Source: a bacterium (GTDB lineage Bacteria; Verrucomicrobiota; Kiritimatiellia; RFP12; UBA1067). From it: a DNA stretch of 35,739 bases. Both the position numbers and the translations under genes were made by a program. The notes beneath the pieces were generated by a model. The model was not told the DNA's origin and searched no databases. It saw nothing but the letters and a program-made list of their open reading frames with translations. The stretch spans positions 1 to 35,739 of the forward strand of contig JAUNMP010000027.1 of the NCBI GenBank assembly GCA_030537465.1. Direction: 5' to 3'. Shown here piece after piece: positions 17,591-26,929 of this stretch; the stretch's first letter is position 1; each line of letters begins with the position of its first letter.

Positions 17591-20113
17591 CTAGCGCATT
17601 CCAGTCGCCTGTACATCCACCGTGACGGGCGGGAGACCTTCAGACGTGAATGTCACGGAGATGGCACCCGTCTGCCCCGGCTTGGCGCGGACAAGGGCGG
17701 AAAGAAGACCATTGAACGTCTTGCGCGAGGGATCGCGCATCCAGGTGAAGTCCGTCTCGTCACCGTTTTCAATCGAATGGAACGAACCAACACCAGATAC
17801 CGTCACCGTGACGGGGATCTTCGCCGTCGGGCAGAAGTTCCCGTCCTTGTCGACGACCTTCAACGTCACGTACCCGACATCCTCGCCATCCGCGGCAATC
17901 GTCCTACGCTCGGGCGTCGCGACAAGGCGCGCCGGCGCGCCCGCCGTGCGGACCGTCTCCTCCGCCCAGACCTGGCCCTTCCGATAGGCGACAGCCTTGA
18001 CCGTGCCAGGTTGGTAGACAACCTCGTTGAAGCAGAAGCGCCACAGTCCCTTCTCACGCGCCTTGCGGCCCTGCGAGACGCCATTCACAAACAATTCAAC
18101 CTCGTCCCCCGAGGAATAGACGTAGACAGGCGTCACCTGGCCGACGCGGTCTGGCCAGTTCCAATGCGGCAGGATGTGAACGGAGGGCGTCTCTGGACAC
18201 CAACGCGCGAGGTACAGATAGCCTTCATCCTTCAAAAGCCCCGCGAGGTCGAAAACACCGGTCGGGCACGAATGGATGCCGCCGCGAACGCGCCCATAAC
18301 GCTCCCGCTCCGCCATCGCCTCGGCCTGGCGCTTCGGGTCCGAGTAGTTCGGCTTCTGGCTGCGCTGGATCATCACCGCCGGCGACCCGAAGTAATCGAA
18401 GGCCGTCCAGGCGAAACTCCCCGCGACGAACGGATTGGCGTCCTGCTGAGACCATTCGTAGTCCGCGGGGCGGATGGTGTGATGCCCATAGGACGACGAG
18501 TAGTAGTCGACATAGGTCTTGCCGGATGGCGGAAGCCCCCATTTGTCGACCTTCTTGCCCATGAAGTAGAACTGGTACTCGCCGCGGCTCGTCTGCGTGC
18601 ACATCGTCTCAGTTCCCACAACGGGACGACCCGGCCAGAGCTTTCGGTACTCGGCATAGTTCTCGGGACGGTAGTTGAAGCCCCAGACATCGGTGAACTG
18701 GGCATAGGGAGATCTCCAGACGTCGACGTTGTCGTTCGCCGTCGTCGTCGGACGCGTCAGGTCCTCCTGATGGGCGATGCGAACCATCTCCACGCCATTT
18801 TTCTGATAGAGGGGCCAATTGTGGCTTCCGCTGCGCGACTCCCAGATCTCGTTGCCGAGCGACCAGATGATGATCGAGGGATGGTTGCGGTGGCGGCGGA
18901 TCATCGTCCGGAGGTCGCGTTCATGCCAATTCGGAAAGAGCCGATGATAGTCGTTGTAGAGCTTGGGGAGCCCCCAGGCGTCCGTCAGTTCATCCATCAC
19001 GAGGATGCCCATCTCATCGCAGAGCTCGTACCAGTCCGTCGCATGCGGATAGTGGCTCATGCGGATGGCGTTCATGCCCAGTGCCTTCGCCTTTTCGAGA
19101 CGACGGCGAATGGCGGTGCGATTCGCCACCGAACCGAGGGAACAGAGATCCTGGTGGAAGCAGAAGCCCTTGAGCTGCACACGGCGTCCGTTCAAGTGAA
19201 AACCGTCGTCGACCGTCCACTTGATCGTGCGGATGCCATAGCGGTACGAGTTGCCTTCAATGTCGACCGTGTAGAGATAGGGGTCGTCGACATCCCAGAG
19301 GCGCGGTTTCTCGACCGTGAAGGACTTCTCCTTCTTCCCGCCCTTCGCCATTTCATAAGTCACCTTCACGGTGGCCCTTTCGCGCGTGGCCTCCGGCGTC
19401 GTGATCGACACGGAATCGGGAATCACGTAGTCGGCGGGGGCGGACTCCATCCAGCAGCGGCGCGTCAGTCCCACGCCCGTATGCCAACGGGCGTAGTTCT
19501 CAGGGCGGTACGTGCGAATGGAGAGGACATTCTCCCCCTCTTTGAGCGCCGGCGTCAGATCCACACGCCACGGCATATAGCCATTCGGCCAGCCGCCGAC
19601 GAACGTACCGTTGAGCCACACGAGCGGGAACGCCATCGCGCCGTCGCAGTTGAAGAAGACGCGTCCGTCCTTCTCCCGCGGCAGTTCGCCCTTCGCAAGC
19701 TTGATCCGACCATCGGCGACCTGGAACGTGTAGCGGTACCATGCCGTCCCCGTACCTGGCAGATAACCATCGAACGGATGGAGATCATAGGCGAAGGAAT
19801 AGGCAATCGCGGCGTCATGCGGCACACGGACGGAGGTCCAGTCCTTCGGCTTGAACGTCGCCTTCAGGTAGGGATGCGTCATTCCTGGCTTCGATCCGAC
19901 ACGTGTACACGACGCACTCGGCAGTTCCAGCAGATCGCGGCGCTGCCCATCCAGCATCTCAAGCATGGAGGGAATCGAGAACTCGCGCAACGGCCCCAGC
20001 GTCTCGTCCTGCGTAAACAGCCAGCCGTCGTTCAGTTCAACACGTTCCGTGCGTGCGACAACACACAGCGCCAGCAGCGACGCTCCAACCAGAAACGAAG
20101 CCCTCATACCCAT
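17591..20113 (-). CDS. GH2 family beta-galactosidase-type glycoside hydrolase
   Basis: 840 residues. The ATG at 20113 shares a base with the stop of the upstream gene (TGATG), so translation is coupled. Signal peptide residues 1-22. Domains: sugar-binding jelly roll (about 25-210: WYRYTF, FVGGWPNGYMPWRVDLT), Ig-like GH2 domain, TIM barrel, and Ig-like C-terminal domains (YSSGDEVELFVNGVSQG; then a bacterial Ig-like VKVVDKDGNFCPTA segment). Catalytic residues: acid/base E422 in WSLGNEIWE and nucleophile E502 in VVGTETMC. RMSHYPHATDWYELCDEMGILVMDE is the usual GH2 core. Substrate is probably a beta-linked galactoside or glucuronide in the periplasm. Pairing with the GH50-like protein suggests beta-galactosides released from a galactan. 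Confidence 0.9.
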   Translation of the reverse strand: MGMRASFLVGASLLALCVVARTERVELNDGWLFTQDETLGPLREFSIPSMLEMLDGQRRDLLELPSASCTRVGSKPGMTHPYLKATFKPKDWTSVRVPHDAAIAYSFAYDLHPFDGYLPGTGTAWYRYTFQVADGRIKLAKGELPREKDGRVFFNCDGAMAFPLVWLNGTFVGGWPNGYMPWRVDLTPALKEGENVLSIRTYRPENYARWHTGVGLTRRCWMESAPADYVIPDSVSITTPEATRERATVKVTYEMAKGGKKEKSFTVEKPRLWDVDDPYLYTVDIEGNSYRYGIRTIKWTVDDGFHLNGRRVQLKGFCFHQDLCSLGSVANRTAIRRRLEKAKALGMNAIRMSHYPHATDWYELCDEMGILVMDELTDAWGLPKLYNDYHRLFPNWHERDLRTMIRRHRNHPSIIIWSLGNEIWESRSGSHNWPLYQKNGVEMVRIAHQEDLTRPTTTANDNVDVWRSPYAQFTDVWGFNYRPENYAEYRKLWPGRPVVGTETMCTQTSRGEYQFYFMGKKVDKWGLPPSGKTYVDYYSSSYGHHTIRPADYEWSQQDANPFVAGSFAWTAFDYFGSPAVMIQRSQKPNYSDPKRQAEAMAERERYGRVRGGIHSCPTGVFDLAGLLKDEGYLYLARWCPETPSVHILPHWNWPDRVGQVTPVYVYSSGDEVELFVNGVSQGRKAREKGLWRFCFNEVVYQPGTVKAVAYRKGQVWAEETVRTAGAPARLVATPERRTIAADGEDVGYVTLKVVDKDGNFCPTAKIPVTVTVSGVGSFHSIENGDETDFTWMRDPSRKTFNGLLSALVRAKPGQTGAISVTFTSEGLPPVTVDVQATGMR

Positions 20114-23100
20114 CACTTCGCCTTGCTGCGGGTTTCGTAGAGCGGATAGCCGACTTCGCGAAGCGCCTTGACCGTCTCGGCGTAGGGTTTATCGCAGATG
20201 TCCGTCCAGCCGACCTGGAAGTACTCGCCGTCGAAACGGCCGGAGGTCGCCTGGTCGGAGAACTGGTGCCAGTGCACGCCGACCATCTGGGGATTCTTGA
20301 GCGCGGACTCGACATACGCCTTGAGCGCAGCGCCACGGGCTTCCTGCGATCCCACGTTGATGAGGCTGGCCCCGAAAAGGCCGCGGTCATGTGCGCCGAA
20401 GTGGAACTCGCCGATCATTACAGGGGCATCGAGATTCTCCGGCAGACGCCAATCGAGAATCGTCTCCGCATAGATGTTGTAGCTCACGACATCGCAGTAC
20501 TTCGCGCTCGCCTTGATAGCCCAGGGACGCGCCGAGCCGGCGAAACGGCAGCCCAGATAGAGGAGTCCCGGATCGAACTCCCTGAGGGCGGCGCGCGTCC
20601 GCTTGAAATACTCTTCCACAATCACGTCGGTGAACGCGCGGAGCTCCTCGGCGGGGATCTTGTCGATGTTGCCGTCCCAGACGATGCCCTTGGCGGCAAG
20701 GCGTTTCACGAATTCGATCTTCGCGGGCTGGTCGTCTGGACTCCACAGCGTCCAACGGGCGAGATCCTCGTGCTTGGCGCCCCACTGGATCTCGTTGTCG
20801 ATGAAGAAGCCGATGCACCAGGGATCGTGCGCCTCGCGGCCGTGTTCGGCGAGCGCAGAGAGGCACGCCGTGCGGAACGTCGGGTCGAACGGATCGCGGA
20901 ACTTGAACCAGGAGCCCCAGCTGCCCGCAATCGGACGCGAGGCCACCTCAACGCGCTCGGCGTAGGGCGTGCGGTCCTGCAGACAGATCTTGAGGTCGCT
21001 TGAGTTCGCAATCGTGTTGCAGCCCCAGCTGCGCAGACGGCGGTGGCAGGAATCGGAGTACTTCTCGAACCACTGTTCGCCATACTTGCGGTAGAGGTTG
21101 GCGGCGGAGAAGTCGAAGCGGCGCGTCTGGTCGCGCTTCAGGTAGAACGGCAGCAGCAGCGCATCGTAGGTGTCGTAGAACTGCGCGAGGGGATCACCCT
21201 TCTTCGGGAGATCCGTGAAAAGGCAGTCGCGGTCGGGCATCGCACCCCCACACTTCGGCGTACGGGGATTGCCGTTGAGCGGGGTGAGGGCCGAGCTCGG
21301 CGTGACGCGGACGGGGCCCCAGCTCCAGAAGAGGTTGCCCTCGGGGTCGACCAGCCACCACTTGCCGTCGATCTTCTTGGGATAGAAGCGCCCCGTGGCC
21401 TGTTGCTTCGGTCCCTTGGTCCACCCCCCGAACTGATCGCGGTCGGCGGGGCCGGGATTGGCGGCGAGGTCCGCCTCCTCGGCGGCCATCCCGGACTTCA
21501 GTTCCTCGTCGGAATGTGTCTTGCCCGGCCAGTCGCGCCATTTGAACTGGCCGAACTTGTCGAAGCACGGCAGGAAGTCCTTCGTCGCCATCTTCGTCCA
21601 GGGCTCGTTCGACGTGTCCATCTTTTTAGGGCGGCCGGTTCGACCAAAGCAGAGTCCCTGGTTGGGGCGATAGAGCGCGTCGACGATCTCCGCCGGCTTC
21701 ATGTTCGGCCAGTCCGTTTTGCGCGGCACCTGGTTGTTCGCGGTCAACATCACCGGGGAGTCCCAGAGCGGGAGTCCCTTCGCGATCGTGCGGTCCCCTT
21801 CGCGGACGACGTTCTCCTTCGGGAACCTGCAGATCTTGCCCGTGAGCAGATCCACCCACGCAAGGTCGCGCTGTGCGAACACGTCGAAGGCCACATCGCC
21901 CCGTTCGTAGGCCAGCGTGTCGTTGGGACGCTCGCCTGAGAACCACATCACGTGGACGGGGTTGGAGTAACGCTCGAACTTCGCCACGGTGAGTTCCTTG
22001 CCGTTCACCGTCTGCTTTGTCACGGAGACGGGATGGACATCCTCGTCGAAGTACGAGAAGACATGCTGCATCGCGTAGAAGCTCGGGCGACGATAGACGA
22101 CTTCCTTGAGGAGACTGCAGCGCAGCAGGCCGAAGCTCTGGAGCATGAACGTGTACTGCAGGTCCACGCAGGTGAAGACGCTCGAGGGAATGTCTCGCGC
22201 GGCGTCGCCGATCGTGCGGCGGAGGTTCCACTTCGCCTGGGAGTACTCGGTCCACTCGACGCCATTGATGGCATGGGCGTACTCAAGCTGGGAAGGACAG
22301 CCGACCTCGCCCTGGAAGATGTCGAAGTTCGGCGAGTAGCTCTTGACGAACGCGCGGAGAGGTTCCGCGAGCGTCGCATAGGAGGTGTCGGGGTTCGGCG
22401 TGTAGGGATGGTAGATGAAGAGGCTCGCGAGATCGAGCGCGTTCTCCTTCTTCAGACGCTCGAGCAGCACGCCGTAGTCGCTCTCGATCGGCGTCTTGCC
22501 CTTCTTCGTCCAGGAAATCGCCGTCACATAGCACTTCGCGTTCGGCTGCACGGCACGGATGGCCTTCGCTGTGCGGTAGAACATCTCGGCGTATTCCGGA
22601 GCCTGGTGGAACGGTTCGTTCCAGATCTCCCACTCGTCGACGACGTCCTTATAGCGCTCGACGCAGGCCGTGCAGTAGCGCAGCCACGCCTCGAAGGCCT
22701 CGGGATTGTCCGTGACCTGCTTCACGCGCATGCCGAGGCGGAAGTCGCTACCCCACACGGGATTGCCGTAGGAGAGGCAGATCCAGGGCTTCACGCCCAT
22801 CGCCGCCATCTCGCGCACCTGGGGATCAAGCCACGTGAAGTCGTATTTGCCCTTTTCCTGCTCCGTCTTCGCCCAGCCGCTGAAGAGACGACCACGCTTC
22901 GCGCCGAGGTGCGGAAGATAGTCCTTGAAGGCGTTCCAGTCCGCGTAGTCGCGGTCCATCGTCTCGCAGCCGATCGACCACTTTGAACCTTTAATGTCGC
23001 TCGCAAGACGCGTCTCAAGCACGCCAGCGGGCTCGAGCCCGCTCTCGAGCTGGCAGACCTTCTTCCAGGTGACGGAGGGCTTCTCCTTCTCAAAGATCGA

Positions 23101-23265
23101 CTTAGGAGTCTTCTTCTTGAGATGGTCACTCCAGGCGTCCCAGCTCTTGATCTTCGCGGCGTCCTTGAAGGAAACGACGCCGGGGGCCACGGGAGCCGCA
23201 CCGAAAACAGAGGATGAAGCCAGCACGCCGCCGGCGAACAGAAGAACGGTGTTAGACAGTTTCAT
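20113..23265 (-). CDS. Two-module glycoside hydrolase: GH39-like plus GH50 (beta-agarase)-like
   Basis: 1,050 residues with signal peptide 1-23 (cut near VFG-AAP). The N-terminal half is a clan-A TIM barrel resembling GH39/GH5: candidate acid/base E217 in EWEIWNEPFHQ and nucleophile E320 in DIFQGEVGCPS. The C-terminal half (about 640-1050) matches GH50 beta-agarases: GKWWLVDPEGNLFWSWG, GFFIDNEIQWG (E825) and VMIGEFHFGAHDRGLFG (E953), then the VGVHWHQFSDQATSGRFDGEYFQVGW block. GH50 enzymes are normally separate, so this is an uncommon fusion. Residues 420-640 form a linking beta domain. Likely periplasmic or secreted attack on a galactan-type polymer. The family of the N-terminal module is less certain. 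Confidence 0.8.
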   Translation of the reverse strand: MKLSNTVLLFAGGVLASSSVFGAAPVAPGVVSFKDAAKIKSWDAWSDHLKKKTPKSIFEKEKPSVTWKKVCQLESGLEPAGVLETRLASDIKGSKWSIGCETMDRDYADWNAFKDYLPHLGAKRGRLFSGWAKTEQEKGKYDFTWLDPQVREMAAMGVKPWICLSYGNPVWGSDFRLGMRVKQVTDNPEAFEAWLRYCTACVERYKDVVDEWEIWNEPFHQAPEYAEMFYRTAKAIRAVQPNAKCYVTAISWTKKGKTPIESDYGVLLERLKKENALDLASLFIYHPYTPNPDTSYATLAEPLRAFVKSYSPNFDIFQGEVGCPSQLEYAHAINGVEWTEYSQAKWNLRRTIGDAARDIPSSVFTCVDLQYTFMLQSFGLLRCSLLKEVVYRRPSFYAMQHVFSYFDEDVHPVSVTKQTVNGKELTVAKFERYSNPVHVMWFSGERPNDTLAYERGDVAFDVFAQRDLAWVDLLTGKICRFPKENVVREGDRTIAKGLPLWDSPVMLTANNQVPRKTDWPNMKPAEIVDALYRPNQGLCFGRTGRPKKMDTSNEPWTKMATKDFLPCFDKFGQFKWRDWPGKTHSDEELKSGMAAEEADLAANPGPADRDQFGGWTKGPKQQATGRFYPKKIDGKWWLVDPEGNLFWSWGPVRVTPSSALTPLNGNPRTPKCGGAMPDRDCLFTDLPKKGDPLAQFYDTYDALLLPFYLKRDQTRRFDFSAANLYRKYGEQWFEKYSDSCHRRLRSWGCNTIANSSDLKICLQDRTPYAERVEVASRPIAGSWGSWFKFRDPFDPTFRTACLSALAEHGREAHDPWCIGFFIDNEIQWGAKHEDLARWTLWSPDDQPAKIEFVKRLAAKGIVWDGNIDKIPAEELRAFTDVIVEEYFKRTRAALREFDPGLLYLGCRFAGSARPWAIKASAKYCDVVSYNIYAETILDWRLPENLDAPVMIGEFHFGAHDRGLFGASLINVGSQEARGAALKAYVESALKNPQMVGVHWHQFSDQATSGRFDGEYFQVGWTDICDKPYAETVKALREVGYPLYETRSKAK

Positions 23266-23293
23266 GACCGCAGTATACCAAATCGCCGCGGTC
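23266..23293. promoter_or_regulatory. Candidate operator flanking the -10 of the GH39/GH50 gene
   Basis: GACCGC (23266-23271) and GCGGTC (23288-23293) are perfect inverted hexamers 16 bp apart. They bracket the -10 box; one arm is exactly the 6 nt between the box and the ATG. Confidence 0.35.
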
Positions 23294-23300
23294 CAGTGAA
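23272..23300 (-). promoter_or_regulatory. Promoter of the GH39/GH50-GH2 operon (leaderless type)
   Basis: On the minus strand TTCACT (23295-23300), a 17-nt spacer and TATACT (23272-23277) preceded by TGG (extended -10). Only 6 nt separate the -10 from the ATG at 23265, so the message should start at or near the A of the start codon. It is the best-formed promoter in the window. Confidence 0.65.
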
Positions 23301-23304
23301 GCGA

Positions 23305-25335
23305 TTAGGCGAAAAGCATCTTCAGCTTCTCGAAGGTGAGCGGCTTGAGGAGAACATCCGTGAAGCCGGACTTCGCCGCCGTCTTCTGCGCCTCGACGTC
23401 CGCAGTGACAGCGTAGACGGGCAGCTCCTTCCAGGCTTCGTTCTTGCGAATCTCCTTCACCAGCGCCTCGCCGTCCATTTCAGGCATCCAGAGATCGGTC
23501 AGCACCAAATCAAAGGACTTCTCCTTCATCTGCGCCAAAGCCTCGACGCCATTGCCCGCGGTCGCAACATTCTCCACGCCGAAACGGGAGAGCATCGCCT
23601 TGAGCACGTTGAGGTTCATGGAGGAGTCATCCACAAGAAGCACGTTCGACACGGCGTTCGACAAGGCTGCCGGCACGCTCACGCGCATCTGCTGCGTGGC
23701 GGAAAGACGCTCGCGGCGGACCTTCTCGCCGTTCTTCACGTCATTGAGCACCACGAAGAACGTCGTGCCCTTGCCGGGCGCGGACGCGAGCTCGATCTCG
23801 CCGTTCATCGCCGTCACGAGCTGTCGGCAGATGGCGAGGCCGAGCCCCGTGCCGCCGTTGCGTCCACCCTTCTCGCCCACCTGGACGTATGGGTCGGCGA
23901 TCTTCTGCTGGTCCTCCGCGGAGATGCCGCATCCAGTGTCCTGCACCTCGAACGTCAGACTGGATGTCGTCGGATTGAAGTTGGCCCGCACCTCGACAAA
24001 ACCCTTCTTGGTGAACTTCATCGCGTTGCCGACGAGGTTGAAGAGCACCTGGCGGACGCGCTGGGCGTCGAGGAGAAGGATCGGCATCTCGCCCGCCACC
24101 CCACGGACCTCGAGATCCTTGTTGGTGTTCGAGGCCTTGAAGGAGTCGACGATCTCCTGCACGAGGCGACGGCAGTCGGTCGGGTCGGGCAGAATCTCCA
24201 TGCGTCCGGCTTCGAGTTTGGAGAGGTCGAGCACGTCATTGATCAGCTGGAGCAGCGTCTTTCCGCTCACGACGATCGAGTCGATCACATGCTCGCGCTC
24301 GGCATCGTCCTTGACACCGAGCTTCAACAGCTGGGAGAAGCCAATGATGGCGTTGAGCGGCGTGCGGATGTCGTGGCTCACCGTGGAGAAAAAGTAGCTC
24401 TTCGCGCGCTCGGCATCGACGGCGCGGTCGCGTTCCTCGACCAGTTCGCGGTTCTTGCGCTCGAGCTCCTCCGCCGCCCGGGCGCGCTGAATCGAAAGCG
24501 CAACAACATTTGCCGCATGCCGGAGGACCTGTACGTCCGTCTCATGGAAACTGCGGGGGCGGATCGTGTGGAAAATGGCCAATCGCCCATAGGACTGTCC
24601 ATTGAAGATGATCTGCCGTGCGAGGATCGACTTGTTTGGGCAGCCTTCCGGCTGCTTCAACCAGCCACAAGCAGAGACGTCGTCGATGCGAACCTCGTTG
24701 TGCTCGCCGAAAACCGCCGCATCCGCCGTTCGCATCGGGCATCCATCACAGATGTTGCAGATCGTGTCCTTGACGTCGTCACGGCAGAGATCGCGGCGCG
24801 AACCGTCGACATCGACCAGAAGGACGTGTTCACACTGGAAATAATGCATCAACCGCCGCATCGTGTATTCAATCACGCGGTCCTGGTCGTGATGCTCGAC
24901 CAGATAGGACGACACGCCGGCCTTGAACGACTCAGCCTCGGACTTCCGCCGCTCCTCCGTCACGTCCTTCAAAGAACAGAAGATGAGGCGATGCCCGCGC
25001 GCATCCGTCAGGACCGTCTTCTGGTGGATCAATCTGTACTCATGGGGATCGTCGCGGAACGACACAACCTCTTCATAGGAGATGGTCTCCCCGGCCTCCA
25101 GCGCCTTCAAGTCGTGCTCACGGCATTTCTGGACCTGATCCGCCCCCATCACGTCGTCGTCCACGCACCCTAGAATTTCCGTCTTCGTGCGTCCGACGAG
25201 TCGCGCGAAAGCCTCGTTGCAGCGGAGATAGCGGAATCCGTCGTCCGCGTCCTTGACGAGATAGGGCGTGGGAGACAGGGTGAACAGGTTCTTGAGAAAC
25301 GAGAGTTCCGCCTCGGCCTTGGGTTGTGCTTTCAT
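23305..25335 (-). CDS. Hybrid sensor histidine kinase (PAS, Cys-rich GAF-like, HisKA, HATPase, REC)
   Basis: 676 residues from the ATG at 25335, 2 nt after the stop of the upstream gene. PAS domain about 12-130 (LFTLSPTPYLVKDADDGFRYLRCNEAFARLVGRT). GAF-like domain about 145-290, with six cysteines at 184, 193, 196, 199, 223 and 232. A short coiled coil (about 285-312) leads to HisKA with H321 (FSTVSHDIRTPLNAI). HATPase: N box NLVGNAMKFT, DTGCGI and GGTGLGL. C-terminal receiver (about 563-676) with D569/D570, phosphoacceptor D614, T644 and K664. No transmembrane segment, so it senses in the cytosol. No separate output regulator is adjacent. The cysteines could bind a metal or Fe-S cluster (inference). 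Confidence 0.9.
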   Translation of the reverse strand: MKAQPKAEAELSFLKNLFTLSPTPYLVKDADDGFRYLRCNEAFARLVGRTKTEILGCVDDDVMGADQVQKCREHDLKALEAGETISYEEVVSFRDDPHEYRLIHQKTVLTDARGHRLIFCSLKDVTEERRKSEAESFKAGVSSYLVEHHDQDRVIEYTMRRLMHYFQCEHVLLVDVDGSRRDLCRDDVKDTICNICDGCPMRTADAAVFGEHNEVRIDDVSACGWLKQPEGCPNKSILARQIIFNGQSYGRLAIFHTIRPRSFHETDVQVLRHAANVVALSIQRARAAEELERKNRELVEERDRAVDAERAKSYFFSTVSHDIRTPLNAIIGFSQLLKLGVKDDAEREHVIDSIVVSGKTLLQLINDVLDLSKLEAGRMEILPDPTDCRRLVQEIVDSFKASNTNKDLEVRGVAGEMPILLLDAQRVRQVLFNLVGNAMKFTKKGFVEVRANFNPTTSSLTFEVQDTGCGISAEDQQKIADPYVQVGEKGGRNGGTGLGLAICRQLVTAMNGEIELASAPGKGTTFFVVLNDVKNGEKVRRERLSATQQMRVSVPAALSNAVSNVLLVDDSSMNLNVLKAMLSRFGVENVATAGNGVEALAQMKEKSFDLVLTDLWMPEMDGEALVKEIRKNEAWKELPVYAVTADVEAQKTAAKSGFTDVLLKPLTFEKLKMLFA

Positions 25336-25337
25336 AG

Positions 25338-26918
25338 TCAAAACTCGTAGGGATGCCCTGGTTCAACGATTTCGACAGATCCGCCAAACCGTTTGCGAAG
25401 ATCTTCTGCGCGAGCCTTCAGGCTTGCCGCGTCTCCATGGACGAGAAAGATCCGCGAATCCCGGTTGTTCGCAAGCCAGGCGTCGTTCTCAGGCGCATCA
25501 CCATGCCCGGAAAAGCAACTGAAAACATAAACGGACGCCTTGACGGGAACCTCCCGTGTCGAGTTCCCTTCCCGTAGTCTCAATGAGGTCTTCGTCGACT
25601 TCCCCTCGGCAATCTGCTTCAACTGGAATCCATATGTGCCAGGAGACTGGTAACCGACAAGGCACACGGTCGTCTTCTCCTGCGGCACGAGGTCCGGCAG
25701 AAAGCGGAGAGAGAAACCTGTATCCATCATGCCGGAGGTCGTGAGAAGAATCGCCCCGGATTTCCGTCTGGCCAGGGGATTGAAGCTTTTCTTCGTCTGC
25801 TTGAAGAGCGATGCAAGACCCATCATATCCGGCACGTCGAACCATTCCGGATGGTCGATGTAGAGCGCCGTGAAGTCGCGGGAGGACGGGGACAGATAGT
25901 GGATCGGCGTGTCCGCTGGGATAGTACCCTCGTCCATTCCCCTCTTGATCTCCAAGAACACCCGCTGCGAGCGGTCCAACGCAAAGGCCGGAACCCAGGC
26001 TACGCCTCCTTCCCGCACGGTCTTTCCCACTACGGAGCGGAAACGGGCATAGTCCTGTTCAATGTCCTTCGGCGTTCCCTGGGAGGCATCGCCATAGGTC
26101 GACTCCACGAAGACGGCGTCCGCCTTGCGCGCAGGTTGAATCGTGCGGACAAGATGCGATCTCTTTGTGCCAAGATCTCCCGAGAACAGGAGAGACGACG
26201 CCCCCTCCTCAATACGGATGCAAGCGGCCCCGGGAAGATGTTTCACGGGGCTGAAGGTCACCTTGAACGGGCCAACCGCAACAGGTCTGTCAAAGGGAAC
26301 CGTCCGAACATGGCCAAGCATTTCCTTCAACTCAAGCTCCTGACAGATCCGACAGGCGACCATGTAGGTCGAAGAGAGAGCTGTCGCCCCGAGATGCCTC
26401 TGCAGGTCCGCATAGACGCCATGGAACGTTCCAAGGTTCGCCAGTCCAATTTTCTGCGACCACTCGCAGTCGCGATGCCAATGTACCCGGGTTCCCGGCT
26501 TCTTCGTCTGCTTGGCCCAACGCCAATTCCGCTCCGTGCAGGTGTCGTAGATGACCTGCGACTTCCAGGCGACGGCGAGGAGTTCGCGTGTCGCCTCGGT
26601 CACCCATACAGTTCCAGTGAACCCGGCATTGAAGAGCTCGGGGACGCGTCCCGCGTGGTCCTGATGGGCATGGGTGAGCAGCAGATCACCATAGGCCTTC
26701 GGATTGAACGGGAAGCCGCACTCTGGCTTCTTTTCGCCCGATGTACGCCCCTCTCCGTCTCCATAGGCTGTCCCACAGTCCACCAGCATGCGGAAATCGC
26801 CGCTGCGAACGGTTGCGCAGCTTCCCCCAACCTCTCCGGCGCCACCATGAAAGACGACGGTGGCCCCGGAGAGCGAGCAGACGGCGAGGAGCGCTGACAG
26901 GACGAATGGAACGCGCAT
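25338..26918 (-). CDS. Exported metallo-beta-lactamase/beta-CASP nuclease-like protein
   Basis: 526 residues from the ATG at 26918 (GAGGAGG about 8 nt upstream). Residues 1-19 are a signal peptide (VPFVLSALLAVCSLSGA). Metal site: THAHQDHAG (H83, H85, D87, H88), H227 in SPVKHLPG and D248 in LLFSGDLG. Beta-CASP motifs: AVFVESTYG (E272), TTSGMM, then SCFSGHGD and FLVHGD near the C-terminus, as in CPSF73/RNase J-type proteins with an RMMBL tail. An insertion of about 70 residues (about 115-195, Trp/His-rich) lies between the first two metal motifs. Beta-CASP enzymes are normally cytosolic RNases or DNases; the signal peptide would place this one outside the cytosol. It starts 11 nt after the stop of the SDR gene. 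Confidence 0.85.
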   Translation of the reverse strand: MRVPFVLSALLAVCSLSGATVVFHGGAGEVGGSCATVRSGDFRMLVDCGTAYGDGEGRTSGEKKPECGFPFNPKAYGDLLLTHAHQDHAGRVPELFNAGFTGTVWVTEATRELLAVAWKSQVIYDTCTERNWRWAKQTKKPGTRVHWHRDCEWSQKIGLANLGTFHGVYADLQRHLGATALSSTYMVACRICQELELKEMLGHVRTVPFDRPVAVGPFKVTFSPVKHLPGAACIRIEEGASSLLFSGDLGTKRSHLVRTIQPARKADAVFVESTYGDASQGTPKDIEQDYARFRSVVGKTVREGGVAWVPAFALDRSQRVFLEIKRGMDEGTIPADTPIHYLSPSSRDFTALYIDHPEWFDVPDMMGLASLFKQTKKSFNPLARRKSGAILLTTSGMMDTGFSLRFLPDLVPQEKTTVCLVGYQSPGTYGFQLKQIAEGKSTKTSLRLREGNSTREVPVKASVYVFSCFSGHGDAPENDAWLANNRDSRIFLVHGDAASLKARAEDLRKRFGGSVEIVEPGHPYEF

Positions 26919-26929
26919 CGGGCCCCTCC

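Noticed and set aside
17252-20140. Plus-strand open frame of 962 codons opposite the GH2 gene
   Set aside because: No recognisable domain; GH2 with both catalytic glutamates is on the opposite strand.
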